Assembly (NCBI GenBank): GCA_003645455.1
Contig: QNFE01000002.1
Coordinates: forward strand, 1 to 64,000
Source of the DNA: Gammaproteobacteria bacterium
GTDB taxonomy: Bacteria > Pseudomonadota > Gammaproteobacteria > QNFE01
Length of the DNA stretch: 64,000 bases
Direction of reading: 5' to 3'
Positions 29,428 to 40,092 of this stretch are shown piece by piece; positions within the stretch are counted from its first letter, which is position 1; each line of letters begins with the position of its first letter. The notes under the pieces are model-generated. The model was not told the origin of the DNA and ran no database searches. It was given only the letters and a program-made list of their open reading frames with translations. The position numbers and the translations under genes are program-made.

Positions 29428-30723
29428 TTGCAAAATTTATCTTGGCAAAGAATTGAAGTTTTTTTACAGAACTCAGATTTCAATAAATTTTTAATTGCCA
29501 TAAGTGGTGGGGTTGATTCGTCTGTTTTATTGCATCTGTGCCATACCCTAAAAACTCACAACAAAAAAATTCAATTCAGAGCAGTGCACATTAATCATCA
29601 GCTACAACAAAATGCGACCATATGGGACAAACATTGCGAAGATGAGTGCAAAAAACATGACATTTCATTCATCAGTCAAAAAATTACCATCAATACAAAC
29701 ACTAAAAAAAGTCCAGAGGAACAGGCACGGATTCAAAGATACCAAGCTATAAAAAATATTGTTAAAAAAGATGAGCAAGTTTTGTGCGCTCATCATCTTA
29801 ACGATCAGGTTGAAACTTTTTTTTTAAGGTTGCTACGAGGTTCAGGCAGTGTCGGTTTATCTGGCATAAAACCTCGTATCAATATATTTAATATGTCGCT
29901 TGCTCGCCCCTTTTTGAATATATCACAACAACAAATAAACGACTATGCAACAACTCATCAAATAAAATATATTGTGGATGATAGCAATGCTGATATAAAA
30001 TTTACTCGTAATTATTTAAGATTAAAAGTTATGCCAAGCCTTGATAACATAAACACAGCTTATCTTAACAATATCAACAAAGCCATCAACATAATTGCCG
30101 AAAATAATAATTTTATTGATGAAACTCTGTTGCAAAAATATAAAAATATAGATTTTTGCTCTGATAAAATAAATAGTGAGGTTTTAAATCTTGCCCCGAA
30201 TTTTGAAAAAAAATGGGTAATAAGATATTGGTTATCAAAAAAAATATGTTTTTATCCAAATCAAAAACACACCGAAGAAATAATAACTCAACTTATCAAT
30301 AGCAATAATGACAATAAAATCGAGATTAAATTAGATGATAATCATAGTTTAAAAACCTATGATAATGTAATATACTTAGTCCAAAAAGATGATGATGATG
30401 TTGCTTGTAAAAAAGAAATTGTATGGGTTTTTAAAGAGGGGGATTTAAAAATTAACCAAAATTTAACTCTCACCTTAGAGCAATTAAAACAACAAAATTT
30501 TGATTTTTCCAAAACAAAAAATGTTAAAATATCCTATCGTCAAGAAGGGCAAAAGATGCAACTTAATTATAATGGCAGTTATAAAAAATTAAAAAAAATA
30601 TTTCAAGAATATAAAATCCCACCATGGATGCGAGACGGCATTCCTCTGTTATATCTAAAAAACGAGTTGGTGGCAATTTATGGAGTTGTTTGTCGGTGGG
30701 ATTATAGAATACAAAAAATATGA
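29428..30723 (+). CDS. tilS: tRNA(Ile)-lysidine synthetase
   Basis: AISGGVDSSVLLHL PP-loop; HHLNDQVETFFLRLLRGSG; TTG start. Confidence 0.92.
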   Translation: MQNLSWQRIEVFLQNSDFNKFLIAISGGVDSSVLLHLCHTLKTHNKKIQFRAVHINHQLQQNATIWDKHCEDECKKHDISFISQKITINTNTKKSPEEQARIQRYQAIKNIVKKDEQVLCAHHLNDQVETFFLRLLRGSGSVGLSGIKPRINIFNMSLARPFLNISQQQINDYATTHQIKYIVDDSNADIKFTRNYLRLKVMPSLDNINTAYLNNINKAINIIAENNNFIDETLLQKYKNIDFCSDKINSEVLNLAPNFEKKWVIRYWLSKKICFYPNQKHTEEIITQLINSNNDNKIEIKLDDNHSLKTYDNVIYLVQKDDDDVACKKEIVWVFKEGDLKINQNLTLTLEQLKQQNFDFSKTKNVKISYRQEGQKMQLNYNGSYKKLKKIFQEYKIPPWMRDGIPLLYLKNELVAIYGVVCRWDYRIQKI

Positions 30724-31469
30724 ATATTTTACTAAGCAATGATGACGGGTTTAATTCTCGTGGCATTCAAACTTTAAAAAATGTCCTATCAAAACAACAT
30801 GATGTGACAATCTTTGCCCCTGACAGAAACCGCAGTGGAGCTTCTAATTCTTTGAGTTTGGATCGTCCTTTAAAAGTTGATAAGCTATCAAATAATACCT
30901 ATGCCGTGGATGGCACACCCACAGACTGCGTGCATCTTGCCTTGTGCGGTTTATTAAAAAAACAAATTGATATAGTCATAAGTGGCATCAACCACGGTGC
31001 CAATCTGGGCGATGATGTGCACTACTCCGGCACAGTTGCCGCCGCTATGGAGGGCAGATTCTTAGGAGCGCCTGCAATCGCAGTATCTTTGGTAGGAGAT
31101 AATTTGGATTATATAAAAGATGGGGCAGAAATAATAAATGATTTTATAAAAAATATAAAAAACCTAAAAATGGATAAATACACTTTTTTAAACATAAATA
31201 TTCCCAACTTGCCAAAAAATAAAATCAAAAAAATAGTTGCCACCAGATGTGGCAATCGCCACCGAGCAAAATCCGCTGTAATCGACAAACTAAACCCACG
31301 AGGTGGCGTGTCATATTGGATCGGCTCCGTAGGGGACACTGATGATAATGGCAAAATGACAGATTTTTATGCTATTGAAAATAAATGTGTCTCCATAACT
31401 CCGCTTACGATAGATATGAGCGCCCACTCTCAATTAAAAACCTTAGATGAATATATATACACAATCTGA
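30720..31469 (+). CDS. surE: 5'/3'-nucleotidase SurE
   Basis: ILLSNDDGFNSRGIQTL; APDRNRSGASNSL. Confidence 0.95.
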   Translation: MNILLSNDDGFNSRGIQTLKNVLSKQHDVTIFAPDRNRSGASNSLSLDRPLKVDKLSNNTYAVDGTPTDCVHLALCGLLKKQIDIVISGINHGANLGDDVHYSGTVAAAMEGRFLGAPAIAVSLVGDNLDYIKDGAEIINDFIKNIKNLKMDKYTFLNINIPNLPKNKIKKIVATRCGNRHRAKSAVIDKLNPRGGVSYWIGSVGDTDDNGKMTDFYAIENKCVSITPLTIDMSAHSQLKTLDEYIYTI

Positions 31470-32121
31470 AATAGATGGCATAGGTTTTACCTCTCAAAGA
31501 TCACGAAATCGTCTGGCGGATAATCTTGCAGATAAAGGAATCTTTAACCAAAAAGTATTAGATGTTATCAAAAAAACTCCCCGTCATCTTTTTATGAATA
31601 GTGGATTATCTCAGCAAGCCTATGAAGATCTGGCTGTGCCAATCTCGTGTGGTCAGACTATCTCACAACCTTTTATAGTGGCAAAAATGACCGAGCAATT
31701 ATTGCACACCAAGAATCTCAACAAAGTTTTAGAAATCGGCACAGGTTCTGGTTATCAAGCTGCAATCCTATCCGCTTTAATCCCAGAGGTTATAACAATT
31801 GAGCGAATAAAAACTCTGCACCAAAAAGCTGTTGATAATTTTTATGCTTTGCAAATAAAAAATATCACTGCTATTTTATCAGACGGTGATGAAAATATAG
31901 AAAAACATGCCCCATTTGATGGTATAATGATAACCGCAGCAATTAACAAAATCCCTCAACATTTTACTGATTTATTACCAGATGGTGGCACAATTATCGC
32001 ACCCATAGGGGAGACAAATAAACCTCAACACCTAACACTTTTCACGAAATATAATGACACCCTAAGCGAACAAATTCTTTTAAGAGTGCAATTTGTCCCA
32101 TTTTTGCAGGGAATTGCATGA
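31447..32121 (+). CDS. pcm: protein-L-isoaspartate O-methyltransferase
   Basis: PRHLFMNSGLSQQAYEDLAVPISCGQTISQPFIVAKMT; LEIGTGSGYQAAIL. Confidence 0.95.
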   Translation: MNIYTQSEIDGIGFTSQRSRNRLADNLADKGIFNQKVLDVIKKTPRHLFMNSGLSQQAYEDLAVPISCGQTISQPFIVAKMTEQLLHTKNLNKVLEIGTGSGYQAAILSALIPEVITIERIKTLHQKAVDNFYALQIKNITAILSDGDENIEKHAPFDGIMITAAINKIPQHFTDLLPDGGTIIAPIGETNKPQHLTLFTKYNDTLSEQILLRVQFVPFLQGIA

Positions 32122-32151
32122 AACTATAATTTTTTATAAATATTTTTTACT

Positions 32152-33096
32152 ATGATAAAAACTATAACAAACTTTTTTATATTATCTTTTATTTTTGCAT
32201 TGACAACGAATCCAATATATGCAAAAAAGACAACAAAACCTAAGGACAATAAGTCTTATGCAATTAGTTATTCTTGTTTTCAAAAAGCTAATCCAAAAAT
32301 TAATGATTTGGATCGTCTTGAATATAGCATAAGTGAAGGATATAAAAATTATCTAATTTACACTGGACGAAGTAATAAAAAGCTTATTCCAATTCACAAA
32401 TGCCTATCGCAAATAATTCTTGCCAAACTCAATAACGATAAAACCCAAGATTTTAGCATTAAATCTTATGGAATGGACGACGGCAAGGAATATAAATTTG
32501 CAGGTTTATATAACACCAAAGCAATTGATCTTACAGTTTTTTATAAAAATAAAGCAATATCTGGCATAGGAGTTAAATTTGTTACCTCAAACTACAAACA
32601 AAATTCTGGTAATTATTTTGAGAATATGTTGGGCGAGACTATCAATGTAAAAGCCAAATCTTTGTTGTATGGACAATTTTTATTATTTAAACATAAAATC
32701 CCCTATTGGAGTAAAAAAGAAAAAACTTTTAAAAAAATAGAGCAATTGAATGATAAAAATTTAAAAAAATATGTTTTATTGGATGCAGCTAATACAAAGC
32801 AAAATTATAAACCAGATTTTTTATTCATAGGTTTTGTTGAAACAGGAGATGAAGAAGATTTTGCCAAAATAACCCAAGCATACAAAAATAAAAAACCTAT
32901 AACTATAAACAAAAATAATTTTCATCAAAAATTAGCCGATAAAGTGGCTGTAAAATTTATTAAAACTACTGATGCAAATGCTTATAATTATAATTTAGAT
33001 ACTATTACTTTTTTAAAAAAAGCAAATGATTTCAATCGTTTTATTGCAAATTTTGTCAAACAAACAAAAGCAAAAGCCTATAATAAAAAATTTTAA
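32152..33096 (+). CDS. secreted hypothetical protein
   Basis: Long ORF with signal peptide; no family recognised. Confidence 0.55.
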   Translation: MIKTITNFFILSFIFALTTNPIYAKKTTKPKDNKSYAISYSCFQKANPKINDLDRLEYSISEGYKNYLIYTGRSNKKLIPIHKCLSQIILAKLNNDKTQDFSIKSYGMDDGKEYKFAGLYNTKAIDLTVFYKNKAISGIGVKFVTSNYKQNSGNYFENMLGETINVKAKSLLYGQFLLFKHKIPYWSKKEKTFKKIEQLNDKNLKKYVLLDAANTKQNYKPDFLFIGFVETGDEEDFAKITQAYKNKKPITINKNNFHQKLADKVAVKFIKTTDANAYNYNLDTITFLKKANDFNRFIANFVKQTKAKAYNKKF

Positions 33097-33105
33097 ATTT
33101 ATAAA

Positions 33106-33264
33106 GAGACCTTTGCATAATTCAAGCACAATTTATAACAACAATAAAATGCGCCTATTTTATCAAAAAATTCGTCAAATAACAGGCTATTTTCCTCTTT
33201 TTTTAATAAAATATGCACTATTTTCTTATTATTCTAAACAGCACTTGAATTATGCAAAGGTCTC
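33106..33264. mobile_element. MITE, long class (159 bp), TSD ATAAA
   Basis: GAGACCTTTGCATAATTCAAG...CTTGAATTATGCAAAGGTCTC flanked by ATAAA on both sides. Confidence 0.9.
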
Positions 33265-33274
33265 ATAAAATATA

Positions 33275-34432
33275 ATGGAGCCTTTTAAAAATATTTATAA
33301 CGATAAGTTTTTTGCTGAATTTATGCAGGTTTTATCCGTTGTGATAGATGATTTTAATTCTGATTTATTTATGGAGCAGGTTTGTGATAAAAACTGGCAA
33401 CAGCGAGAGTTAAAAGATAGGATGAAACATATTTGTTTTATTTTGCATCATCATCTGAGCTCTGATTTCCCCCAAGCGGTCCAAATTATTTTAAAAATTG
33501 TCAATCTTTTAAAAACAGCAGAAAATGATTTAAGGTTGGAGTATATGTTTTTACCAGATTATATTGAAACCTATGGGTTAGATGATTATAAAATCTCAAT
33601 GCAGGCTTTGGAACAGATTACCAAATTTACCAGTTGCGAGTTTGCTATCCGTCCTTTTATCATTAAAGACTCACAAAAAACTATGCAACAAATGTTGTTG
33701 TGGTCACAAAACAACAATGAATCTGTGCGAAGACTTGCCTCTGAGGGTTGTCGTCCGAGGTTACCCTGGGCTTGTTCTTTACCAGAATTTAAAAAAAATC
33801 CTATGCTGATTTTGCCGATTTTAGAGAACTTAAAAGCCGACAAATCTTTATTTGTCAGAAAAAGTATCGCTAATAATCTCAACGATATAGCAAAAGATAA
33901 TCCAGATATTGTCATAAATATTATCAAAAAATGGCAGGGGATAAATTCAGATACTAACTGGTTGATAAAGCATGCCGCTCGCACCCTCTTAAAAAAGGGC
34001 GATAAAGAGGTTATGAAAATTTTCGGTTTAGAGCCAAGTCATAAAATTAAAATTGATAATTTTTTAATTGTTAATTCAAAAATTAAAATCGGCAATTATT
34101 TAGAATTTTCTTTTAATCTGTATAATCAAAAATCTCAAAAAACAAAAATTAGGTTGGAGTATGTGATTTATTATCAAAAGGCAAATGGGACTTTAACAAA
34201 AAAAGTTTATAAAATTAGCGAGAAAGATTATAGTAAAAATTCCATAACAAAAATTATCCGCAGGCAGTCTTTCAAAGTTATAAGCACTCGCAAATTTCAT
34301 CAAGGATTACACAAAATCGCAGTTATAATCAATGGTCGAGAATATCAAAAATATGATTTTATCTTATTAACTGCTGATGAAAGAGACTCAAAAAAACTCC
34401 GTCATTGCGAGGCGGACAAAAAAATGATGTAA
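33275..34432 (+). CDS. DNA alkylation repair-like HEAT-repeat protein (AlkC/AlkD-type)
   Basis: Helical-repeat protein with ESVRRLASEGCRPRLPWACSL and SLFVRKSIANNLNDIAKDNPDIV. Confidence 0.7.
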   Translation: MEPFKNIYNDKFFAEFMQVLSVVIDDFNSDLFMEQVCDKNWQQRELKDRMKHICFILHHHLSSDFPQAVQIILKIVNLLKTAENDLRLEYMFLPDYIETYGLDDYKISMQALEQITKFTSCEFAIRPFIIKDSQKTMQQMLLWSQNNNESVRRLASEGCRPRLPWACSLPEFKKNPMLILPILENLKADKSLFVRKSIANNLNDIAKDNPDIVINIIKKWQGINSDTNWLIKHAARTLLKKGDKEVMKIFGLEPSHKIKIDNFLIVNSKIKIGNYLEFSFNLYNQKSQKTKIRLEYVIYYQKANGTLTKKVYKISEKDYSKNSITKIIRRQSFKVISTRKFHQGLHKIAVIINGREYQKYDFILLTADERDSKKLRHCEADKKMM

Positions 34433-34531
34433 TATCAAGCGTTTAAATCGCCGCGGCAATCTCGCTGTGTATGCACCAAACCTGTGACAAAATAAGATTA
34501 AAGGCAAAGTATACGGATAATAACACGAGAT
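34399..34531 (-). repeat. 133-bp dispersed repeat, copy 2 (inverted relative to 13582-13714)
   Basis: Reverse complement aligns over the full length with few differences. Confidence 0.8.
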
Positions 34532-34644
34532 ATGGCAATTTTTTGTGTTTTGCATCGCTTTATCTGTCCGCCTCGTTATGACGGATAATAACAAGAGACT
34601 GCCGCACTTCGCTACGCTCGTTCGCAGTGACGACCATTGTTTTT

Positions 34645-34833
34645 TTATGTTTTTCCCAACAACTCTTGACGTTGATACTTTTTCAATAAATCTTTTTTGA
34701 TTTTTTTTAAATTACGAACCGGAGATATAATGCCCCATATCATCAAAGCAAAACTTATGGCAAAGCTACTCCAAACATAAGCACCATAACCGCCCATTGC
34801 CATAAATTCCATTATCTCATCATAACTTATCAT
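34645..34833 (-). CDS. ccmD: heme exporter protein CcmD
   Basis: MISYDEIMEFMAMGGYGAYVWSSFAISFALM; overlaps ccmC. Confidence 0.85.
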   Translation of the reverse strand: MISYDEIMEFMAMGGYGAYVWSSFAISFALMIWGIISPVRNLKKIKKDLLKKYQRQELLGKT

Positions 34834-35570
34834 GATTGTTTTTTGACCATATCTTTGACCCAAGAGGTTGTGCTCTCGCTGATTAAAATCTGATTTTTTG
34901 CATTATGCAAGAGATTGATTATGTAATAAAACTTAAAAGCTACCGCCATCACCAGCAACGGAATTAACATATCAATATGGATTGATGGTTTGTCAAATTT
35001 TGTCACAGTCGGTCCTTGATGTAGAGTGTTCCACCACTCAACCGAGTAATGAATAATAGGAATATTAACAACACCAACCAGCACTAAAATTGACACGGCT
35101 TTAATGGCAATTTTTTTATCCTCAATGGCATTATAAAGTGCTAAAACTCCGATATATAAAAATAATAAAATTAACTCCGAGGTTAATCTTGCATCCCACA
35201 CCCACCAAGCACCCCACATAGGTTTGCCCCAGATTGAACCTGTCACCAAAGCGATTGTTGTAAAAATCGCACCAACCGCAACACTTGATATTAACATAAT
35301 TTGTGCCATTTTCATCCGCCAAATAAGCACAACCACGGCACAACTTGCCATCACCATATAGACAAACATACTCATCCAAGCTGCCGGCACATGGACATAT
35401 ATAATCCGAAAACTATTGCCCTGTTGATAATCCGCAGGAGCAGTAATCAGCGCTCCATACATACCATACAACAATAATCCAAAAAATATGATATATAAAT
35501 ATGGTAAGATTTTATTGATAAAATTATAAAAATATGGCGGTGAACCAAATTTATGTAAAAATTTAAACAT
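34830..35570 (-). CDS. ccmC: heme exporter/cytochrome c maturation protein CcmC
   Basis: YVHVPAAWMSMFVYMVMA; GSIWGKPMWGAWWVWDARLTSELILLFLY. Confidence 0.94.
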   Translation of the reverse strand: MFKFLHKFGSPPYFYNFINKILPYLYIIFFGLLLYGMYGALITAPADYQQGNSFRIIYVHVPAAWMSMFVYMVMASCAVVVLIWRMKMAQIMLISSVAVGAIFTTIALVTGSIWGKPMWGAWWVWDARLTSELILLFLYIGVLALYNAIEDKKIAIKAVSILVLVGVVNIPIIHYSVEWWNTLHQGPTVTKFDKPSIHIDMLIPLLVMAVAFKFYYIINLLHNAKNQILISESTTSWVKDMVKKQS

Positions 35571-35624
35571 TTTTATTTTTAATTAAAAAGTGGCTATTAT
35601 CTAATATTTTGCAAAAAAAATCCA

Positions 35625-36806
35625 TTATAAATTTAGTTTATGAAAAATAACAGCCTCATTTATTGCCTTGACCAAAGTTTTAATTTGTGCTGGACTATGT
35701 TCGGCGGTAAGTGTTATTCGCAAACGAGCAAAGTTTTTTGGAACTGTAGGAGGACGAATAGCACCGACAATTATTCCGTTATTTTTTAAATAGGAGGATA
35801 TATCAATTGTTTTTTGGTTATCGCCTATAATTATAGGTTGGATGGCAGTATTTGATTTTGTTAATTTTATATTGAACGAGGATGCAAGTTTTTTAAAATA
35901 ATGGATGGATTCAGATAATTTTTCAACTCGCCAATTCTCTTTTTGCATAACATCCAAAGCCTTGTCTGCTGCCCTTATAACCGCAACAGGCAGAGCGGTT
36001 GTATAGATATGTTGAGGAGCAAACTGTAATAGAGTATCACAAACAAGATCAGATCCTGCAACATATGCACCATAACAACCCAATGCCTTGCCAAGAGTTG
36101 CCATATAAATTACATTACTATTATCATTGTAATCATCAGCCACTTGCAAGCCGTTATCACCTAAAACTCCAAAACCGTGGGCATCATCAATAATTAAATC
36201 CAGATCATTTTCTGTGGCAATATTAGATAATCTTTGCAAAGGAGCAAAATCGCCTCCCATACTAAAAATACTTTCACTCATAATAGCGCCACCTCCATCG
36301 CGAACTTTTATTTTTGACAATAAATGAGCGGCATCAAGATGAGCATAACGAACCAAGGTAGCATCAGATGCCAAGCCACCGAGAATAGCCGAGCTGTGGT
36401 TTAGTTTATCTTGATAAATAAAATTAGTTTTTTTGTAGAGAGTTGTGTTTATTGCCATATTTGCCATAAAACCATTAGCAAATATTAGGGCTCGTGGTTT
36501 GTTGCTTATCTGAGCTAATTTTTGTTCTAAATCATGGTGGGCGACAGTGTGGCCTGTGACCATATCAGATGAGCAGGCAGAAACACCGAATTTATCAACG
36601 GCATTTTTCATAGCCATCATAACATCAGGATGATTAGCAAGACCAAGATAATTGTTTGATGAAAAATTTAAGTAGGATTTTTTATCATTATTATCAAGAA
36701 TAATTTGTGTAGCCTGCGGACTTGATAATTTTAATCTATGACGAGTAAGATTGTTTTTTTCTCTTGTTTGTAGGGCATCATATCTTATTTTATTTATTTT
36801 TCTCAT
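35625..36806 (-). CDS. bioF: 8-amino-7-oxononanoate synthase
   Basis: YLNFSSNNYLGLANHPDV; DDAHGFGVLGDNG; TLGKALGCYGAYVAG. Confidence 0.9.
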   Translation of the reverse strand: MRKINKIRYDALQTREKNNLTRHRLKLSSPQATQIILDNNDKKSYLNFSSNNYLGLANHPDVMMAMKNAVDKFGVSACSSDMVTGHTVAHHDLEQKLAQISNKPRALIFANGFMANMAINTTLYKKTNFIYQDKLNHSSAILGGLASDATLVRYAHLDAAHLLSKIKVRDGGGAIMSESIFSMGGDFAPLQRLSNIATENDLDLIIDDAHGFGVLGDNGLQVADDYNDNSNVIYMATLGKALGCYGAYVAGSDLVCDTLLQFAPQHIYTTALPVAVIRAADKALDVMQKENWRVEKLSESIHYFKKLASSFNIKLTKSNTAIQPIIIGDNQKTIDISSYLKNNGIIVGAIRPPTVPKNFARLRITLTAEHSPAQIKTLVKAINEAVIFHKLNL

Positions 36807-37524
36807 CTAATATTTCCAGTAATTGCTCGGTAGGCACATACCCACGAACAAGATCGCCATCTGGTAATATTATCATAGGAGTGCCTGTCAACCCCATATC
36901 CCCTGCGACTTTCACATGTTGCTTAATTGGATTCGGACAGGTTTTATCAGTTATTTTATCACCATTTTTAGCATCAGTTAAGGCTTTTTGTGGGTCATCA
37001 GCACACCAGGCACTTTGCATAATTTTTGATGACTGTGAGTCAATTCCTGCTCGTGGGAACAACATATAACGGACACTTATCCCCTTTTTATTAAGAGCTG
37101 GCACCTGTTGATGAAACTTTTGACAATAGGGGCAGGATGTATCTGTGACGACTGTAATGGTTTTTTTAATTTTATCGGAGGCAGGAGGAGCATAGGTCAA
37201 AAAGTCTTTCTCTTTTATGTGATTTAAGCTCTCTAATCTATACGGCATAAGAGATTCATCAGTAAGACTTTTATTGTCATCAGTTTGATAAAGCTGGCTT
37301 CTGAAAAAATAGTGTTTAGCATCGGCAGTAAAGTATAAAATTTTGCCCTCGATTAAAACCTCATAAATATTAGGAATTGGAGATTTTTTGATGTTTTGTG
37401 ACATTTTTGCCAAATCTGGTGAGACTTTTATCAAGCTTTTTTTAAAGTTATCTATGTCTGCTGCAAAAGATAAACTGCCTAACAAAAAAGATAATATAAG
37501 GACTGTGGCATTAAGAATTTTCAT
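36790..37524 (-). CDS. dsbC: thiol:disulfide interchange protein DsbC
   Basis: Signal peptide; VVTDTSCPYCQKFHQQVPAL; GLTGTPMIILPDGDLVRGYVP. Confidence 0.9.
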   Translation of the reverse strand: MKILNATVLILSFLLGSLSFAADIDNFKKSLIKVSPDLAKMSQNIKKSPIPNIYEVLIEGKILYFTADAKHYFFRSQLYQTDDNKSLTDESLMPYRLESLNHIKEKDFLTYAPPASDKIKKTITVVTDTSCPYCQKFHQQVPALNKKGISVRYMLFPRAGIDSQSSKIMQSAWCADDPQKALTDAKNGDKITDKTCPNPIKQHVKVAGDMGLTGTPMIILPDGDLVRGYVPTEQLLEILDEKNK

Positions 37525-37638
37525 AATATTTATTCATAGTTAAAAAGATTAAGACACTGTATTATACAAAAAGTTTAAAAAAAAAGTTTTAATTTGTTAA
37601 AATGATTGACTTTCATAGGCTAAATTCATAAACCAAAA

Positions 37639-38496
37639 ATGATTTTTAAAAAAGTTGCTCTGTTTAGCAAAAAACAAAATGACAAACTATTGTCAATAGC
37701 ACTAACAAACATTGTTGATTTTTTGCAAACAAAAAAAATACAAATATGTTTTGTCGGCTCTGCTGCTGACATTATGCAACAAGATTCCTGCTCCATTGAT
37801 GTCATAAATTGTAACTGTGATTTAATTATCTCTCTTGGAGGTGATGGAACTTTGTTGAGTGCATCCCGTAATTTTGCCTCTTTGAATATCCCAATTGTAG
37901 GAGTTAATCTTGGTCGTTTAGGGTTTTTGGTAGATGTTCCTTACGATGATAAGTTCATCCAATTAGATAAAATCCTCCAAGGAGAATATCAAAGCGAGAG
38001 CAGACTTATGTTAAATGCCACCATCCAAAGAAACAAAAAAATAGTTTTTTCAGCAACGGCATTAAATGATATAGTTTTAAGAATTAAGGATGCCGTAAAA
38101 ATGATTGAATTTCAAACCTACATCAATGATAATTTTGTCAACAATCAAAGAGCAGATGGTTTAATAATAAATACTCCATCAGGCTCCACTGCCTATGCTT
38201 TGTCAAATGGCGGATCAATATTATCGTCAGGAATTAATGCCTTGCAAATATTGCCAATTTGCCCACACACACTTAGCAGTCGTCCAATTGTAATAAATGC
38301 ACAAGACAAAATAAAAGTAATTTATAGCAAAAATAATAAATTTAACTCCCATGTAGTTTATGATGGTTACCAAAGCTTTAATCTTGTTCCAGGAGATGAA
38401 ATTCATATTCAAAAGTCAAATGATGATGCTACCCTAATCCATCCTGTAGAACATGATATGTATTATATTTTAAGAGAAAAACTAAATTGGGGATAA
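37639..38496 (+). CDS. nadK: NAD kinase
   Basis: LIISLGGDGTLLSASR; VGVNLGRLGFLVDV; TPSGSTAYALSNGG. Confidence 0.94.
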   Translation: MIFKKVALFSKKQNDKLLSIALTNIVDFLQTKKIQICFVGSAADIMQQDSCSIDVINCNCDLIISLGGDGTLLSASRNFASLNIPIVGVNLGRLGFLVDVPYDDKFIQLDKILQGEYQSESRLMLNATIQRNKKIVFSATALNDIVLRIKDAVKMIEFQTYINDNFVNNQRADGLIINTPSGSTAYALSNGGSILSSGINALQILPICPHTLSSRPIVINAQDKIKVIYSKNNKFNSHVVYDGYQSFNLVPGDEIHIQKSNDDATLIHPVEHDMYYILREKLNWG

Positions 38497-38533
38497 ATTT
38501 AATTCATCAATTTTTTTTATAATAATGTAACAT

Positions 38534-38693
38534 GAGACCTTTGCATAATTCAAGTGCTGTTTAGAGAGGACAGAAAATAGTGCATTTTTATAGCAAAAAT
38601 GAGGAATATGGTAATTCCCTTTGACGAATTTTTGCTATGAGCATATGCAATCTATTTGTTTTATAAATTGTGCTTGAATTATGCAAAAGTCTC
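38534..38693. mobile_element. MITE, long class (160 bp), TSD AACAT
   Basis: GAGACCTTTGCATAATTCAAG...CTTGAATTATGCAAAAGTCTC flanked by AACAT on both sides; internal atagcaaaaat/atttttgctat. Confidence 0.92.
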
Positions 38694-38783
38694 AACATGA
38701 GGATTTGGTTTGTTGCAAACAAAAACTCTCAGATGGGTGGATTGCTTGCAATATTATAATAGTATTTTTTAAAGGATAAAAAA

Positions 38784-40088
38784 ATGATTTTAGATGTCAC
38801 ATCCGAAACCCTATCAGGGGAAAATTTGCAATCTTTGCAATTACACAGGCTACAAGAGACTATCAAAAGAGTTTATCATACCGTTAAACACTATAAAGAC
38901 GCAATGGATGAGTTAGGAATTAAACCTGCTCATGTTAAAAAATTGTCAGATGTATCTTTGTTGCCTTTTACCAAAAAAGAACATCTTAGACATAATTATC
39001 CGTTTGGAATGTTTGCAGTTCCTACCGACCAAATTGTGCGAGTGCATGCCAGCTCTGGCACAACTGGCAAACCAACTGTCGTGGGATATACCAAAGCTGA
39101 TATAAAAACCTGGGCTCATCTTATGGCACGCACTTTTGCCGCCGCAGGTGTGCGAGCAGGAGACAGAGTGCATAATGCTTATGGTTATGGATTATTCACA
39201 GGGGGACTAGGCTTTCATTATGGGGCAGAAGAATTAGGGGCGATGGTAACACCTGTATCAGGTGGGCAAACTCAAAAACAAATAATGTTAATCAAAGATT
39301 TTGAACCAGATACATTATGTTGCACGCCATCTTATGCTTTGAATTTGTTGGAAGCCTCTGAAAATATGGGTTTTGATATTAAAAAATCATCATTAAAAAG
39401 AGGTTTGTTTGGGGCGGAACCTTGGAGCGAGGAGATGCGTTATCAGATTGAATCAAGTTTAGGCATTGATGCTATTGATGTTTATGGTTTATCCGAGATT
39501 ATAGGTCCTGGGGTAGCATCGGAGTGCATTGAAGCCAAAGACGGCTTGCATGTGTTTGAAGATCATTTTTTGGTAGAATGTGTTGATGTTGATACAGGGG
39601 AGGTGTTACCAGCTGGCGAGCAGGGTGAGTTGGTTTTTACCTCGCTTACCAAACAAGCCTTCCCTATTATCCGTTATCGCACTCGTGATATTTCAGTTTT
39701 AAATGATGCTCCATGCAAATGTGGCAGAACCCACAAAAGAATGAAAAGAATAACAGGTAGATCTGATGATATGTTGATTATCCGTGGGGTCAATGTATAT
39801 CCATCGCAGGTGGAATCAATCTTGGTTAAAACAGAAAATTTATCACCATTTTATCAATTAGAAATTTATCGCAAAGGCTCGATGGATAGTTTGGAGGTAA
39901 ATGTTGAGGGTAGCCCTGTTTTAATATCACAAGGAGATGATGCGATGCAACGGGTAGCCCAAAATATTCAACACAATATCAAAGATTTTATCGGGGTTTC
40001 TTGTTCGATAAACATCAAAAAACCAGGGCAAATAGCGCGATCTGCCGGCAAAGCAGTGCGAGTCATTGATCACAGAAAAGAGGATTAA
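38784..40088 (+). CDS. paaK: phenylacetate-CoA ligase
   Basis: RVHASSGTTGKPTVVGYTKADI; YGLSEIIGPGVASEC; GRSDDMLIIRGVNVYPSQVE. Confidence 0.92.
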   Translation: MILDVTSETLSGENLQSLQLHRLQETIKRVYHTVKHYKDAMDELGIKPAHVKKLSDVSLLPFTKKEHLRHNYPFGMFAVPTDQIVRVHASSGTTGKPTVVGYTKADIKTWAHLMARTFAAAGVRAGDRVHNAYGYGLFTGGLGFHYGAEELGAMVTPVSGGQTQKQIMLIKDFEPDTLCCTPSYALNLLEASENMGFDIKKSSLKRGLFGAEPWSEEMRYQIESSLGIDAIDVYGLSEIIGPGVASECIEAKDGLHVFEDHFLVECVDVDTGEVLPAGEQGELVFTSLTKQAFPIIRYRTRDISVLNDAPCKCGRTHKRMKRITGRSDDMLIIRGVNVYPSQVESILVKTENLSPFYQLEIYRKGSMDSLEVNVEGSPVLISQGDDAMQRVAQNIQHNIKDFIGVSCSINIKKPGQIARSAGKAVRVIDHRKED

Positions 40089-40092
40089 AAAT

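Noticed and set aside
33106-33264. Treating the repeated hairpins as a CRISPR array
   Set aside because: Copies are kilobases apart with no regular spacers, carry target duplications, and there are no cas genes.
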